Source: Planctomycetia bacterium
GTDB lineage: Bacteria; Planctomycetota; Planctomycetia; Gemmatales; Gemmataceae
Length of the DNA stretch: 8,458 nt
Reading direction: 5' to 3'
Assembly: GCA_005773755.1 (NCBI GenBank)
Contig: SXHE01000089.1
Coordinates: 1 to 8,458, forward strand
Under the pieces are notes generated by a model. That model ran no database searches, was not told the DNA's origin, and was given only the letters and a program-made list of their open reading frames with translations. Shown one piece after another: positions 1 to 6,712 of the stretch. Numbering within the stretch: position 1 is the stretch's first letter; every line of letters starts with the position of its first letter. The translations under genes were made by a program, and so were the position numbers.

Positions 1-2468
1 CGGTGCAGCACCCCACCGACCAGATCGAGCGCCTTGTTGTACCGGGCCTCGGCTTCGGCGAGTTGTCGGCTCGTGCGCAGCGTGTCGGCCAGCTTCGTGT
101 ACGCGGTCGCCATCTCGACGGCCTGCGGGTCGGTCGGCGCGCCCCGGTTCGAATCGAACGCGCCGACCGCGCGGGCCTGAAGTTCGTTGGCGCGGAAGGC
201 GTTACCGCGCGCCCGCAGGTGGGCGGACCGGGCCAGCAGCGCGGTGCCGTACTCGATGGTGAGCTTCGGGTCGGACGGGGCAGCGGTCCGCGCCCGGTCG
301 CGGGCCGCGACCGCGCCGGCCATCGCGCGATCGACCTCGTCCCACTTCTCGCGCCGCACCAGCGGTTTGGCGAGTTCGTCGTACATGGTCGCGAGGAGGC
401 GCAACGTGTCGGGCGTGACACCGACCGCGAGCATCCGCCCGCGCGCGAGCGCCACGCGCTGGCGCGCGACGTCTTCCCAGTCCGCGAGCCGATTGTCGAT
501 GCGGTACACGTTGGCGAGCTGGCCGTAGATCTCGTTCGCTTGGTGGTGAACCGCCTCGTTGGTGGGCACGTCCGCTAACACGCCATCGATCAGCCGCGCC
601 GCGTCCTGATACGTCTGTGCGGCGTCGTCATAGCGGCGGGCGTTGACCAGCGCGTTGCCCGCGTTCACCAGTGAGTACGACTGCCGCGTGCGCGGTTCGG
701 TGCTGGTCGGCTCCAGCGCCGACCAGCGCCCGGCCGCGCGGGCGGCGGTCTTGTATTCCTCCGCGGCCCGGTCGTGGTTCTTGTTCACGTACTCCAAAAA
801 CCCGAGGAAGTGCGACACGTCGGAGAGATCGTCGAGCCACTCCCGCGTTTCGGGCGCGTGCTCGGCGACCGTGTCGCGGAACTTGCGCACCTGATCGAGG
901 AAGATCGTCCGGGTGTTGCGGAAGTCGTCGTCCTCGAACCGCGGGTGCCTCGACAGCTCGCGCATGCTCCGGCAGATCACGTCGCGGGCGACGCGCAGGT
1001 TGTCCTCGGCGCGGGTGCGCGCGTCTTCCGCCGCTTGTTGCTGCTTGGTGGCGCGGGCCTCCTCGCCTTTCGCGCGGGCGCTGGCGGCTTCGGCGGCCTG
1101 CTTCTCGCGCTCCGCGGTCTGCTTCTGCGCGCTCACGTCTTGCAGGGCCGCCGCGAGCTTGGCACTGGCGGACTCGGCCGCGAACCGCTGCCGGTCGGCC
1201 TCTTCGCGCGCGACATCGGCGGAATCGCGCGCGGCCCGCTGTTCCGACCCGGACCGCGCCAGGGCCAGGGCCAGGGTTCCGGTGACCGCGCAGCCGATGG
1301 TGCTGAGGAACAGGAACGCGGCCGGGATCGGGTTCCGCTTCACCCACCGGACGGCGCGCTCCGGCGTTCCGATGGGGCGGGCGGTGATCGGCTTGCCCGC
1401 GAGGAACCGGTCCAGGTCGTCGGCCGCTTCGCGCGCGCTGGGGTAGCGGCGCGCGGGGTCTTTCTCCAGGCACTTGGCGACGATCACCGCGAGGTCGTGC
1501 GGCACCGCGGGCGCGAACTTGCGCACGCCCGGCGGCTCCGTCTTCAGGATCAGGTTCATCAGCGCCGGCGCGTCCGTGCCGACGAACGGCGGGCGACCGG
1601 CGAGCAACTCGTACAGCACCGCGCCCAACCCGTACACGTCCACGGCCGGGCTGAGCGCGAGGCCGCGCACCTGCTCCGGGGCCATGTAGTTCGGGGTTCC
1701 GCACGCCACCCCGGTCACGGTCAGGTCCTGGCCGTTTTCCAGCGCCTTCGCCAGCCCGAAGTCCGTTACCTTCGGGGTGAACGCAAGCGGCGCGTGAGAC
1801 GCGCCAAAACCCGACATCGAGCGCGCGACGATCGCGCTCGTTGCGGTCGGCATCGCCGCGGACCCCGCGCCCAGGTCCGGGTGTGCGGTCGTGACCGGCG
1901 CGAGCAGCACGTTCGCCGGCTTCATGTCGCGGTGGACGATGCCCTGCTCGTGTGCGTGGTGAATCGCCCGCGCCAGAGCCGAGATCAGCCGAGCCGCGTG
2001 TCGCGGTTCCACCGGCTGCCCGTTCTGCCACTGCCGGAGAGTTTGCCCTTCGATCAGTTCGAGGGCCATGTACGAGAACCCGGCGTGCTCGCCGACGTCG
2101 TACACCTGCACAATGTTGGGGTGGTGGAGCCGGGCCGCGGCCTCGGCCTCGATCCGGAACCGGGCCTTGTCCTCGTCGCTGGCGAGCGGGCCGCCCAGAA
2201 TCACCTTGAGTGCGACGAGCCGGTTCAGGCTGCGCTGGCGCGCCTTGTAGACGACGCCCATGCCGCCGCGCCCGAGCTCGCCGAGGATTTCGTACCCCGG
2301 GAAGCCGACCGGGGCGACGATCGGGCCGCGCGTGGCAACGGGAACCCGGTCGCTCACCATCGTGAGCGCGAGCGGGTCGAGCGGTGCTGGGGTCGAAGCG
2401 GGCGCGCGCTCGACCGGGTAGGCGGCCGTGCCCTCTTGGGGTCGCCAGCGCTGGGTAGGCTCGGACAT
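1..2468 (-). CDS. Membrane-anchored serine/threonine protein kinase with coiled coil and TPR-like region (C-terminus beyond window)
   Basis: A Hanks-type kinase that should phosphorylate Ser/Thr on unknown targets; 822 codons are visible and the frame is still open at position 1. The kinase domain spans about residues 59-355: glycine loop GRGGMGVVYKA (66-76 region), ATP-binding Lys in VALKV (K88), catalytic HRDMKPAN (D181), DFG (D236), APE (A263-E265) and VDVYGLGAVLYELLAGRPPF. All essential residues are present, so it should be active. A hydrophobic stretch at about 383-405 is a likely single membrane span, putting the kinase in the cytoplasm and the rest outside. It is followed by an Ala/Glu/Gln/Lys-rich coiled coil (about 407-495) and a helical region with TPR-like pieces such as NARRYDDAAQTYQDAARL. 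The HRD-to-DFG distance is 55 residues against about 18 in typical kinases, because of a low-complexity insert. The ATG at 2468 has GGAG five bases upstream. The isomerase gene lies 80 bases upstream on the same strand. The family is common in planctomycetes; the substrate is unknown. Confidence 0.93.
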   Translation of the reverse strand, partial: MSEPTQRWRPQEGTAAYPVERAPASTPAPLDPLALTMVSDRVPVATRGPIVAPVGFPGYEILGELGRGGMGVVYKARQRSLNRLVALKVILGGPLASDEDKARFRIEAEAAARLHHPNIVQVYDVGEHAGFSYMALELIEGQTLRQWQNGQPVEPRHAARLISALARAIHHAHEQGIVHRDMKPANVLLAPVTTAHPDLGAGSAAMPTATSAIVARSMSGFGASHAPLAFTPKVTDFGLAKALENGQDLTVTGVACGTPNYMAPEQVRGLALSPAVDVYGLGAVLYELLAGRPPFVGTDAPALMNLILKTEPPGVRKFAPAVPHDLAVIVAKCLEKDPARRYPSAREAADDLDRFLAGKPITARPIGTPERAVRWVKRNPIPAAFLFLSTIGCAVTGTLALALARSGSEQRAARDSADVAREEADRQRFAAESASAKLAAALQDVSAQKQTAEREKQAAEAASARAKGEEARATKQQQAAEDARTRAEDNLRVARDVICRSMRELSRHPRFEDDDFRNTRTIFLDQVRKFRDTVAEHAPETREWLDDLSDVSHFLGFLEYVNKNHDRAAEEYKTAARAAGRWSALEPTSTEPRTRQSYSLVNAGNALVNARRYDDAAQTYQDAARLIDGVLADVPTNEAVHHQANEIYGQLANVYRIDNRLADWEDVARQRVALARGRMLAVGVTPDTLRLLATMYDELAKPLVRREKWDEVDRAMAGAVAARDRARTAAPSDPKLTIEYGTALLARSAHLRARGNAFRANELQARAVGAFDSNRGAPTDPQAVEMATAYTKLADTLRTSRQLAEAEARYNKALDLVGGVLH

Positions 2469-2548
2469 CACCGCTCCGTGGCGGCGGGGGTTGGTTCCGT
2501 CCAAGCATAACACCGGTATCGCCGAAAAGCGAATGCCCGGCGATTCCG

Positions 2549-3463
2549 TCAGTTCTTCGCGCGTGGCGCGAATGCTTTTGCGAGTGCGGCGCGACTTTCC
2601 CGCGCCGCCGCGACCGCGTCGTAGCCCGGTTTCGCGCTCACCATCCCGCTCACTTCCACCACGACCGGGCCGGCGTACTTTGCCCCGACGAGCAGCTTTG
2701 CGTAGGCAGAATAGTCGGTTGCACCCGCGCCCGGTAACAGAAACTCGAACTTGTCCGCCGTGCCCTTCGCGTCCTTGACGTGAACGAACGCCGCGAGCGG
2801 CACGAGCGCCGTGACCGCGTCCGCGAGCTTGACCCCGCGCAACTCGAAGTGGCTGTAGTCGAACGCGAGCCGCAGCCACGCGCTGTTGACCTGCTTCACC
2901 AGCCACGTCGCCCCGTCGAGAGCGTGCAGTGCGTTGCCGACGTGTGGCTTCACCGCGATCACGGTCTTCGCGCCCCGGCCCACTTCGGCCCACGCGCCGA
3001 GCCGCTCCGCGAGCCGGTCTTTCACCTTGTCCCACTCCGCCGGCTTGCCGCCCAGCACGCTCTCAATTGGCGGCGGCGTGTCCGGAGCGAGCGCGTGCCC
3101 CAGTTCCGCGGCGGCCTTGAGGCGGTCGAGGTTCGCCTTGTGAACCGCGTCGGTCGCGGGTTCGGGCAGGTTCTCCATCAGCCCGTGAACGGCGAGCTTG
3201 TGGTGCGCGAGCCGCGCGCGCAGCGCCTTGCGGTCGGCCGCGCCCAGTAGCTTCGGTTCCGCGGGGTAGCCCGGCATGAGTGCGAACTCGACCCCGTCGT
3301 AACCGGTGTCGCGGCACGCCTTCAGCGCGTCGGCGAGCGAGAGGGACTTCATCCCGTACAGACTGAACCCCAGCGGGATCGGCCCCGCATCGGCGGCACG
3401 AGCACATGCACAGGCGAGCGCGGGCAGTGTGGCGAGCGCTTCGCGCCGCGTGAGGAGGGACAT
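2549..3463 (-). CDS. Tat-exported sugar phosphate isomerase/epimerase-like protein (xylose isomerase-like TIM barrel)
   Basis: This 304-residue protein belongs to the xylose isomerase-like TIM-barrel (AP endonuclease 2) superfamily, whose members isomerise or epimerise sugars using a divalent metal; the substrate here is unknown. The N-terminus MSLLTRREALATLPALA is a twin-arginine-like signal (R6-R7, then a hydrophobic stretch), suggesting export. Barrel strands and likely active-site residues follow: DGVEFA (E59), VKPHVG (K172-H174), FDYSHF (D202, H205), HVKDA (H228, D231) and VVVEVSG (E270). The second metal-ligand position is usually Glu but is Lys172 here. The start at 3463 is chosen because it has GGAG seven bases upstream and begins the Tat signal; the frame stays open to 3535, but that extension would run through the terminator hairpin of the upstream gene. 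The kinase gene follows after 80 bases, so the two may be co-transcribed. The fold is well supported; the exact reaction is not. Confidence 0.88.
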   Translation of the reverse strand: MSLLTRREALATLPALACACARAADAGPIPLGFSLYGMKSLSLADALKACRDTGYDGVEFALMPGYPAEPKLLGAADRKALRARLAHHKLAVHGLMENLPEPATDAVHKANLDRLKAAAELGHALAPDTPPPIESVLGGKPAEWDKVKDRLAERLGAWAEVGRGAKTVIAVKPHVGNALHALDGATWLVKQVNSAWLRLAFDYSHFELRGVKLADAVTALVPLAAFVHVKDAKGTADKFEFLLPGAGATDYSAYAKLLVGAKYAGPVVVEVSGMVSAKPGYDAVAAARESRAALAKAFAPRAKN

Positions 3464-3478
3464 GCTGAAGCTCCAACG

Positions 3479-3511
3479 AAAAGGGCCGCGCGGTTCGCAG
3501 CCGCGCGGCCC
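3479..3511 (-). terminator. Rho-independent terminator after the BBP7 gene, also in the isomerase leader
   Basis: Read on the minus strand, a perfect 11-bp stem GGGCCGCGCGG / CCGCGCGGCCC closes a 7-base loop and is followed by TTTT (3482-3479). The hairpin starts 20 bases after the BBP7 stop codon, a typical intrinsic terminator position. The T tract ends only 15 bases before the isomerase start codon, and the isomerase GGAG lies between them, so this hairpin sits in the 5' leader of any transcript that enters the isomerase gene from upstream. The T run is short, but the stem is entirely GC. Confidence 0.8.
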
Positions 3512-3531
3512 AATTGTATCGTGAGCTTCGA

Positions 3532-4941
3532 TCACCAGTCCAGCACGACGCCGACGACCAGGCCGTGCGCGAGGAAGTCCGAAGAGCGGAACCGCGTCGC
3601 CGGGCGCGTGGCCGCGACCGCCGGGTTGAACGTCGGGTCGATGGGCACCTGCGAGAACGCCACGACCGGGTCGGTGGCGTTACCGGGCCGCTGCACGTCC
3701 GACCAGAACAACATGTTGTACCCGACCCGCACCGACATGAACTTCGTCACCTGCATCCCGACCTCGATGCCGGTTTCGGCGATGATCGAGAAGTCCGTGT
3801 TCGTGTTGCGGCCGATGTTCGATCTCAGCGCGCGGACGCCGCCGAGGGCCGTGCGGTTGATGCCGAACCCTGACGCGACCGTGTTCCCTTCGACGCGAAG
3901 CGTTTGCAGCGTGGCACCCAGGCCGAACTTGCCGAACGACGACACGGTGAACATGTCGTGGTGGTACTCGCCCCGCGCGCCGACCTGCCCGCCGATGAAC
4001 TCGTTGCACGCGCGGAAGGCGTCGCTAGTGTTGACCACGACGCCGGCCGGCAAGGTGGCCCCGTTGAACGTCGCGACTCCGCCCGCGCCCTGGGTGCGGC
4101 CGAGCAGATCGAGCCGCTCGTTCAACTGCATGTAGCGCGGGCCGATGAAGGTATCGATGCTCAAGTTGCAGTCGCCGTGTTGCCGGCGCAACAAGCTCCC
4201 TTCCCCGCTCCAAAGCTGTGACGCGGTGCGGACGCCGAGCGCCCCGTTGAACGCGCCGGGGAACGCGAAGTTGTACGCCGCGAACCCGCCACCCGCGCTG
4301 ATGACCGGCACCGTGAGCGGTCGCCCCGCGCCCTGGAAGAAGTCGGCACTGCCGCGCCGCGCGAACACGAACCCGCTGATCTCGCCGCCGAGTTCGCCCT
4401 CGTCGTCGAACCACTGACCGACGGTGGTGCGCATCCCGTTGAACCGGCCCAGGTCGCGATTCGGGCCGACGAGCGGCGAGAAGTTGCCGCCGCCGGGCAC
4501 CCCCGCGGCCAGGATCGTCGGGTTCCCGGTCCCGATCAGCGCGGGCACCGGCTGGTCGCGGAAGTTCCAGTTGAGCCAGTCGAAGCGCACCCACGACTCG
4601 CTGCGAACGAACGCGCGAACGTAGCGCGGCGCGCCGGGCGCGCACGGATCGGCACAGGCGTTACCCGGGTCGAACGTGAACCCGCCCGCGCCGGGGTTCG
4701 CACCGGGCGGCATCAGGCCACCCATCGGTGGCATACCGGGCGGCATCCCCATCGGTGGCATCCCGACCGGCGGCAACATGTCCGGCGGCGCGAAACCGCC
4801 CGCGTACATGCCCGGTTGGTAGCCGGGAAGCGGGTAGCCCACGGGCGCGGGAAACCCGTCCGGCACCTGCGGCGGGTACTGCGCCCACGCGGGCACCGCG
4901 AACAGTAACACGGCCGCAGCCGACAACCCGAACTTTCGCAT
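3532..4941 (-). CDS. BBP7 family outer membrane beta-barrel protein
   Basis: A 469-residue secreted protein matching the planctomycete BBP7 (beta-barrel porin 7) family, predicted outer-membrane barrels of uncertain transport role. It begins with a Sec signal peptide (MRKFGLSAAAVLLFAVPAWA, cleavage likely after A20). Residues about 21-85 form a Pro/Gly/Met-rich linker with near-repeats of MPPMG. The barrel follows: the family-typical opening WVRFDWLNWNFRDQPVPALI, then RFNGMRTTVGQWFDDEGELG and GEISGFVFARRG, alternating polar/hydrophobic strands, and a C-terminal stretch (SVRVGYNMLFWSD, later HGLVVGVVLDW) ending in an aromatic residue as outer-membrane barrels do. The start at 4941 has GGAGG five bases upstream; the 18-residue extension to 4995 would spoil the signal peptide and is rejected. 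Upstream is a 207-base gap, downstream a strong terminator, so it is probably a single transcription unit. Family assignment is from remembered family motifs. Confidence 0.88.
   Translation of the reverse strand: MRKFGLSAAAVLLFAVPAWAQYPPQVPDGFPAPVGYPLPGYQPGMYAGGFAPPDMLPPVGMPPMGMPPGMPPMGGLMPPGANPGAGGFTFDPGNACADPCAPGAPRYVRAFVRSESWVRFDWLNWNFRDQPVPALIGTGNPTILAAGVPGGGNFSPLVGPNRDLGRFNGMRTTVGQWFDDEGELGGEISGFVFARRGSADFFQGAGRPLTVPVISAGGGFAAYNFAFPGAFNGALGVRTASQLWSGEGSLLRRQHGDCNLSIDTFIGPRYMQLNERLDLLGRTQGAGGVATFNGATLPAGVVVNTSDAFRACNEFIGGQVGARGEYHHDMFTVSSFGKFGLGATLQTLRVEGNTVASGFGINRTALGGVRALRSNIGRNTNTDFSIIAETGIEVGMQVTKFMSVRVGYNMLFWSDVQRPGNATDPVVAFSQVPIDPTFNPAVAATRPATRFRSSDFLAHGLVVGVVLDW
4721..4761 (-). 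repeat. Short in-gene repeat encoding the MPPMG linker of the BBP7 protein
   Basis: The 14-base string CCCATCGGTGGCAT occurs at 4721-4734 and again at 4748-4761, a period of 27 bases or nine codons. It encodes two near-identical MPPMG units separated by a MPPG unit in the proline-rich linker after the signal peptide. This looks like local slippage or duplication inside a flexible linker, which may vary in length between strains. Confidence 0.75.
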
Positions 4942-5018
4942 GACTGCCTCCAGGCCGGCGGGCGCGAGAACCGCGCGGACCTCCAACGCCCCCACGCCGG
5001 GTGTCCCCTACATCTGTT

Positions 5019-5056
5019 GTCGGCAGTTCAAATGGAAAGGTTGATACAGTCGGCAG
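5019..5056. promoter_or_regulatory. Paired GTCGGCAG direct repeats upstream of the BBP7 gene
   Basis: GTCGGCAG occurs at 5019-5026 and 5049-5056, exactly 30 bases apart and in the same orientation, inside the 207-base gap (4942-5148) that must hold the BBP7 promoter. Spacing near three helical turns would place both copies on one DNA face, as in some activator sites. I could not place a convincing -35/-10 pair nearby. An eight-base match in GC-rich DNA may be chance. Confidence 0.25.
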
Positions 5057-5148
5057 AAATTGCCCGAACGCGCGAAAGGCCGAAACCACCAGCTTCGCCA
5101 GATTACGCCATCGAACGGCGTTAGCACTCAGTCCAACTTGATCCTGCG

Positions 5149-5586
5149 CTACGGAGCGTACTTCATGTACGACACCCGGCACCGCACTTGGTTGCCGGAC
5201 AACTCAACGGCCACAGAGATGCGGGGCAGAGAGTCGCCGTTCCGTTGCACGAACTCAATCTCACCGAGATCGTGGTACTCACCGTTTCGGTGGAAGTACA
5301 CGTCGCGCGTGCCGTCGGGGGCCGTGCCTCTTCGATTTTCGCGTGGGTGCCATTGCGTTGGATCGTGCCCGTCGCGGGCGATCGCCTCGGTCGCTTTCTC
5401 GACCGCGAGTGTATCGCTCAGAAATGCGGGAACCGGATCGAGTGTGAAGGCGTGTACCGGCCCGATGACTGTATTCTTCCTCGGGTAGTAACCCGTGCAG
5501 TACCACCAACTGAACGCGAACATGAGCGGAACGAGCAGCACGCCCGCCACGAGTAGGCCACGGCGGAGGTACTTGTTCTTGCGCAT
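5149..5586 (-). CDS. Small single-span membrane-anchored protein of unknown function
   Basis: I do not recognise this 145-residue protein. The N-terminus is basic (MRKNKYLRRG) and leads into a hydrophobic span at about residues 10-28 (GLLVAGVLLVPLMFAFSWW) with no good signal-peptidase site, so it is probably anchored in the inner membrane by one helix with the rest outside the cytoplasm (positive-inside rule). The remaining 115 residues are polar and look mixed alpha/beta, with a C-terminal beta-rich stretch (ISVAVELSGNQVRCRVSYMKY) and two cysteines (C30 next to the membrane, one near the C-terminus). The ATG at 5586 is preceded by GAGGGGAG five bases away. A GTG at 5601, overlapping the upstream stop as GTGA, would add five residues. 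With 11 bases between it and the upstream lipoprotein gene, it is almost certainly the last gene of that operon. Confidence 0.75.
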   Translation of the reverse strand: MRKNKYLRRGLLVAGVLLVPLMFAFSWWYCTGYYPRKNTVIGPVHAFTLDPVPAFLSDTLAVEKATEAIARDGHDPTQWHPRENRRGTAPDGTRDVYFHRNGEYHDLGEIEFVQRNGDSLPRISVAVELSGNQVRCRVSYMKYAP

Positions 5587-5597
5587 GGCTACTCCCC

Positions 5598-6080
5598 TCA
5601 CTCCGTCTTGCGCCGGTAGCTAATCAGCGCGCCGGCGGTCGGCTCGAAGGCGGTCGGGCGCACGCTCTCGACGTACTCCGGTTTGCCGTCCTTTTCGCGC
5701 ACCGGGGGCGAGCCGAGGCAGACCCGCAGGCGGTCGCCCATTTCGTCGTTCGTCAGCTCATAGATGCCGCGAACGGTCAGCCGCTGGCCCCGCGGGTCGG
5801 TGTACGTCAGGTCGATGTGCTTGGGCGATTTGCTCACGTCGAGCGCGTACTCGAAGTCCACGAACAGGTCGCCCTGGAACTGCTGCGCCCACGTCCCTTC
5901 CGAAACGACGGCGTGCTTGCGCCGCTGGCTCCGGTCCTCCTTCGCGCCGGGCGATTGGAAATCCATCACCACCCAGTTGCCTCGGACGCGCACCGCGTCC
6001 GGCGGCAAGGGTTTGCCCGCACACCCACACAGCACAATGGCGACGACGCACACGCGGTTCATGACGACATGATAGCTCAT
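5598..6080 (-). CDS. Small lipoprotein with TIGR03067-like domain
   Basis: A 160-residue predicted lipoprotein: the N-terminus MNRVCVVAIVLCGCAGK has a hydrophobic core and a lipobox-like LCGC with Cys20 as the probable acylated residue. The mature part resembles the TIGR03067 domain that is abundant in planctomycetes and has no known biochemical role: an opening VRGNWVVMDF (usually a GxW strand), a central DLFVDFEYALDVSKSPKHID followed by LTYTDPRG, then GIYELTNDEMGDRLRVCLG, and a closing PTAFEPTAGALISYRRK. The order and wording of these strands match the family, which looks like a small calycin-like barrel; that fold is inference. The ATG at 6080 overlaps the stop of the peroxidase-related gene as ATGA, suggesting translational coupling, and is chosen for that reason. 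The in-frame ATG at 6062 would give a tighter signal peptide but, like 6080, lacks a clear Shine-Dalgarno. The membrane-anchored gene follows after 11 bases. Confidence 0.78.
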   Translation of the reverse strand: MSYHVVMNRVCVVAIVLCGCAGKPLPPDAVRVRGNWVVMDFQSPGAKEDRSQRRKHAVVSEGTWAQQFQGDLFVDFEYALDVSKSPKHIDLTYTDPRGQRLTVRGIYELTNDEMGDRLRVCLGSPPVREKDGKPEYVESVRPTAFEPTAGALISYRRKTE

Positions 6081-6508
6081 TCGAGCGGCGGCAGAATGTC
6101 TGGTTCGATCTGGTAGCCGTCGGCCAGGGCGTTGGTGCTGTTGAACAGCCCGATCACGGCCATCACCTCGCCGAGCGCTTCGAGGTCGAGGCCGAGCTTG
6201 CGCACGGCGGCCGTGTGCGAGTTCACGCAGTACGCGCAGCCGTTGGTGGCGCTCACGGCGAGCGCGATGATCTCGCGCGTGAGCGGGTCGAGCTTCGACG
6301 CCCGACCGCACGCCTCCGGGTGCATGATCGCCTTCAACCGCGACCACACCAGTTCCAGGTGGTCCGGGTTGGTGGCGAGCACCCGCCACAGGTTCGGCAC
6401 AAAGGGAATGTTCTTCGTCGCCCTGATGTCGGCGAATACCGCGGCGACCTTCCCGGTCGCGGCTTCTTCCGACACCGGCGGCACGGTCGCGATTCGCGCG
6501 TTCGTCAT
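6077..6508 (-). CDS. Carboxymuconolactone decarboxylase / AhpD-like peroxidase-related protein
   Basis: A 143-residue cytoplasmic protein of the carboxymuconolactone decarboxylase (CMD)/AhpD superfamily, probably a peroxidase-related thiol enzyme that removes peroxides. The diagnostic site is NGCAYCVNSHT: a CxxCxxxH with C91, C94 and H98, and E79 (LTREIIALA) lies 12 residues before the first Cys. This Glu/Cys/Cys/His spacing is the same as the proton-relay and redox-cysteine arrangement of AhpD. No signal peptide is present. The start at 6508 (MTNARIATVPPV) fits family N-termini; the frame is open to a TTG at 6562, but that would cover the predicted promoter. It lacks a good Shine-Dalgarno, and the predicted transcription start would give a leader of only about ten bases. 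It is first in an apparent three-gene operon with the lipoprotein, whose start overlaps its stop. At 143 residues it is shorter than peroxidase-related members of about 180. A physiological partner or reductant is not evident here. Confidence 0.88.
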   Translation of the reverse strand: MTNARIATVPPVSEEAATGKVAAVFADIRATKNIPFVPNLWRVLATNPDHLELVWSRLKAIMHPEACGRASKLDPLTREIIALAVSATNGCAYCVNSHTAAVRKLGLDLEALGEVMAVIGLFNSTNALADGYQIEPDILPPLE

Positions 6509-6523
6509 CTTCGGCCCCGTTCC

Positions 6524-6551
6524 AAAATAATCCGACCGATTTACTTGACAA
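6524..6551 (-). promoter_or_regulatory. Predicted sigma-70-type promoter for the AhpD-like/lipoprotein operon
   Basis: On the minus strand TTGTCA (6551-6546, 5 of 6 to consensus), a 16-base spacer and TATTTT (6529-6524, 4 of 6) lie just upstream of the peroxidase-related start at 6508. This is the most AT-rich stretch in the region, which supports it. Planctomycete promoter consensus is not well established, so this is inference. Confidence 0.45.
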
Positions 6552-6573
6552 GCGTTCACCAATCACCCACACT
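6545..6573 (+). promoter_or_regulatory. Possible divergent promoter for the 101-aa protein/DUF1501 unit
   Basis: A perfect TTGACA at 6545-6550 on the plus strand is followed at 17 bases by CACACT (6568-6573), a poor -10 match (3 of 6). The -35 box lies over the -35 box of the minus-strand promoter because CTTGACAAG is nearly palindromic. The leader to the ATG at 6713 would be about 130 bases and holds no gene. Confidence 0.3.
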
Positions 6574-6712
6574 CGAATGTAGTGGGAGTTTCGCTTGCAC
6601 CGCGGTCGGCGCGGCGGTAGTCTCAGTTTTACGGTTCGCTCGCGAGCCGCCCGCCAATACTCCGCTGTTTCCTCCCACCGTCTTCCCACCCGACGGGTTC
6701 GGAGCCTGAGTC

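Noticed and set aside
628..2508. Long minus-strand open frame (626 codons) over the kinase gene
   Set aside because: It reads as Arg/Pro/Gly-rich nonsense with no domain, whereas the neighbouring minus-strand frame starting at 2468 encodes a textbook kinase through the same DNA. High GC keeps the alternative frame open.
774..2510. Long plus-strand open frame (578 codons) antisense to the kinase
   Set aside because: Composition is Arg/Val/Ala-rich without recognisable motifs, and it mirrors the kinase codons. It is a GC-driven shadow.
2518..2544. Inverted repeat ATCGCCG / CGGCGAT with a 13-base loop between the isomerase and kinase genes
   Set aside because: The stem is only 7 bp, the loop is long and there is no T tract on the minus strand; it begins four bases after the isomerase stop but is too weak to call a terminator.
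4962..4976. Small GCGCG / CGCGC hairpin in the BBP7 leader
   Set aside because: A 5-bp stem of alternating G and C is expected by chance in DNA of this composition.
6081..6689. N-terminal extension of the lipoprotein frame up to 6689
   Set aside because: This part lies over the AhpD-like gene in another frame and is Arg-rich without meaning; the true lipoprotein starts at 6080 or 6062, where a signal peptide and lipobox begin.
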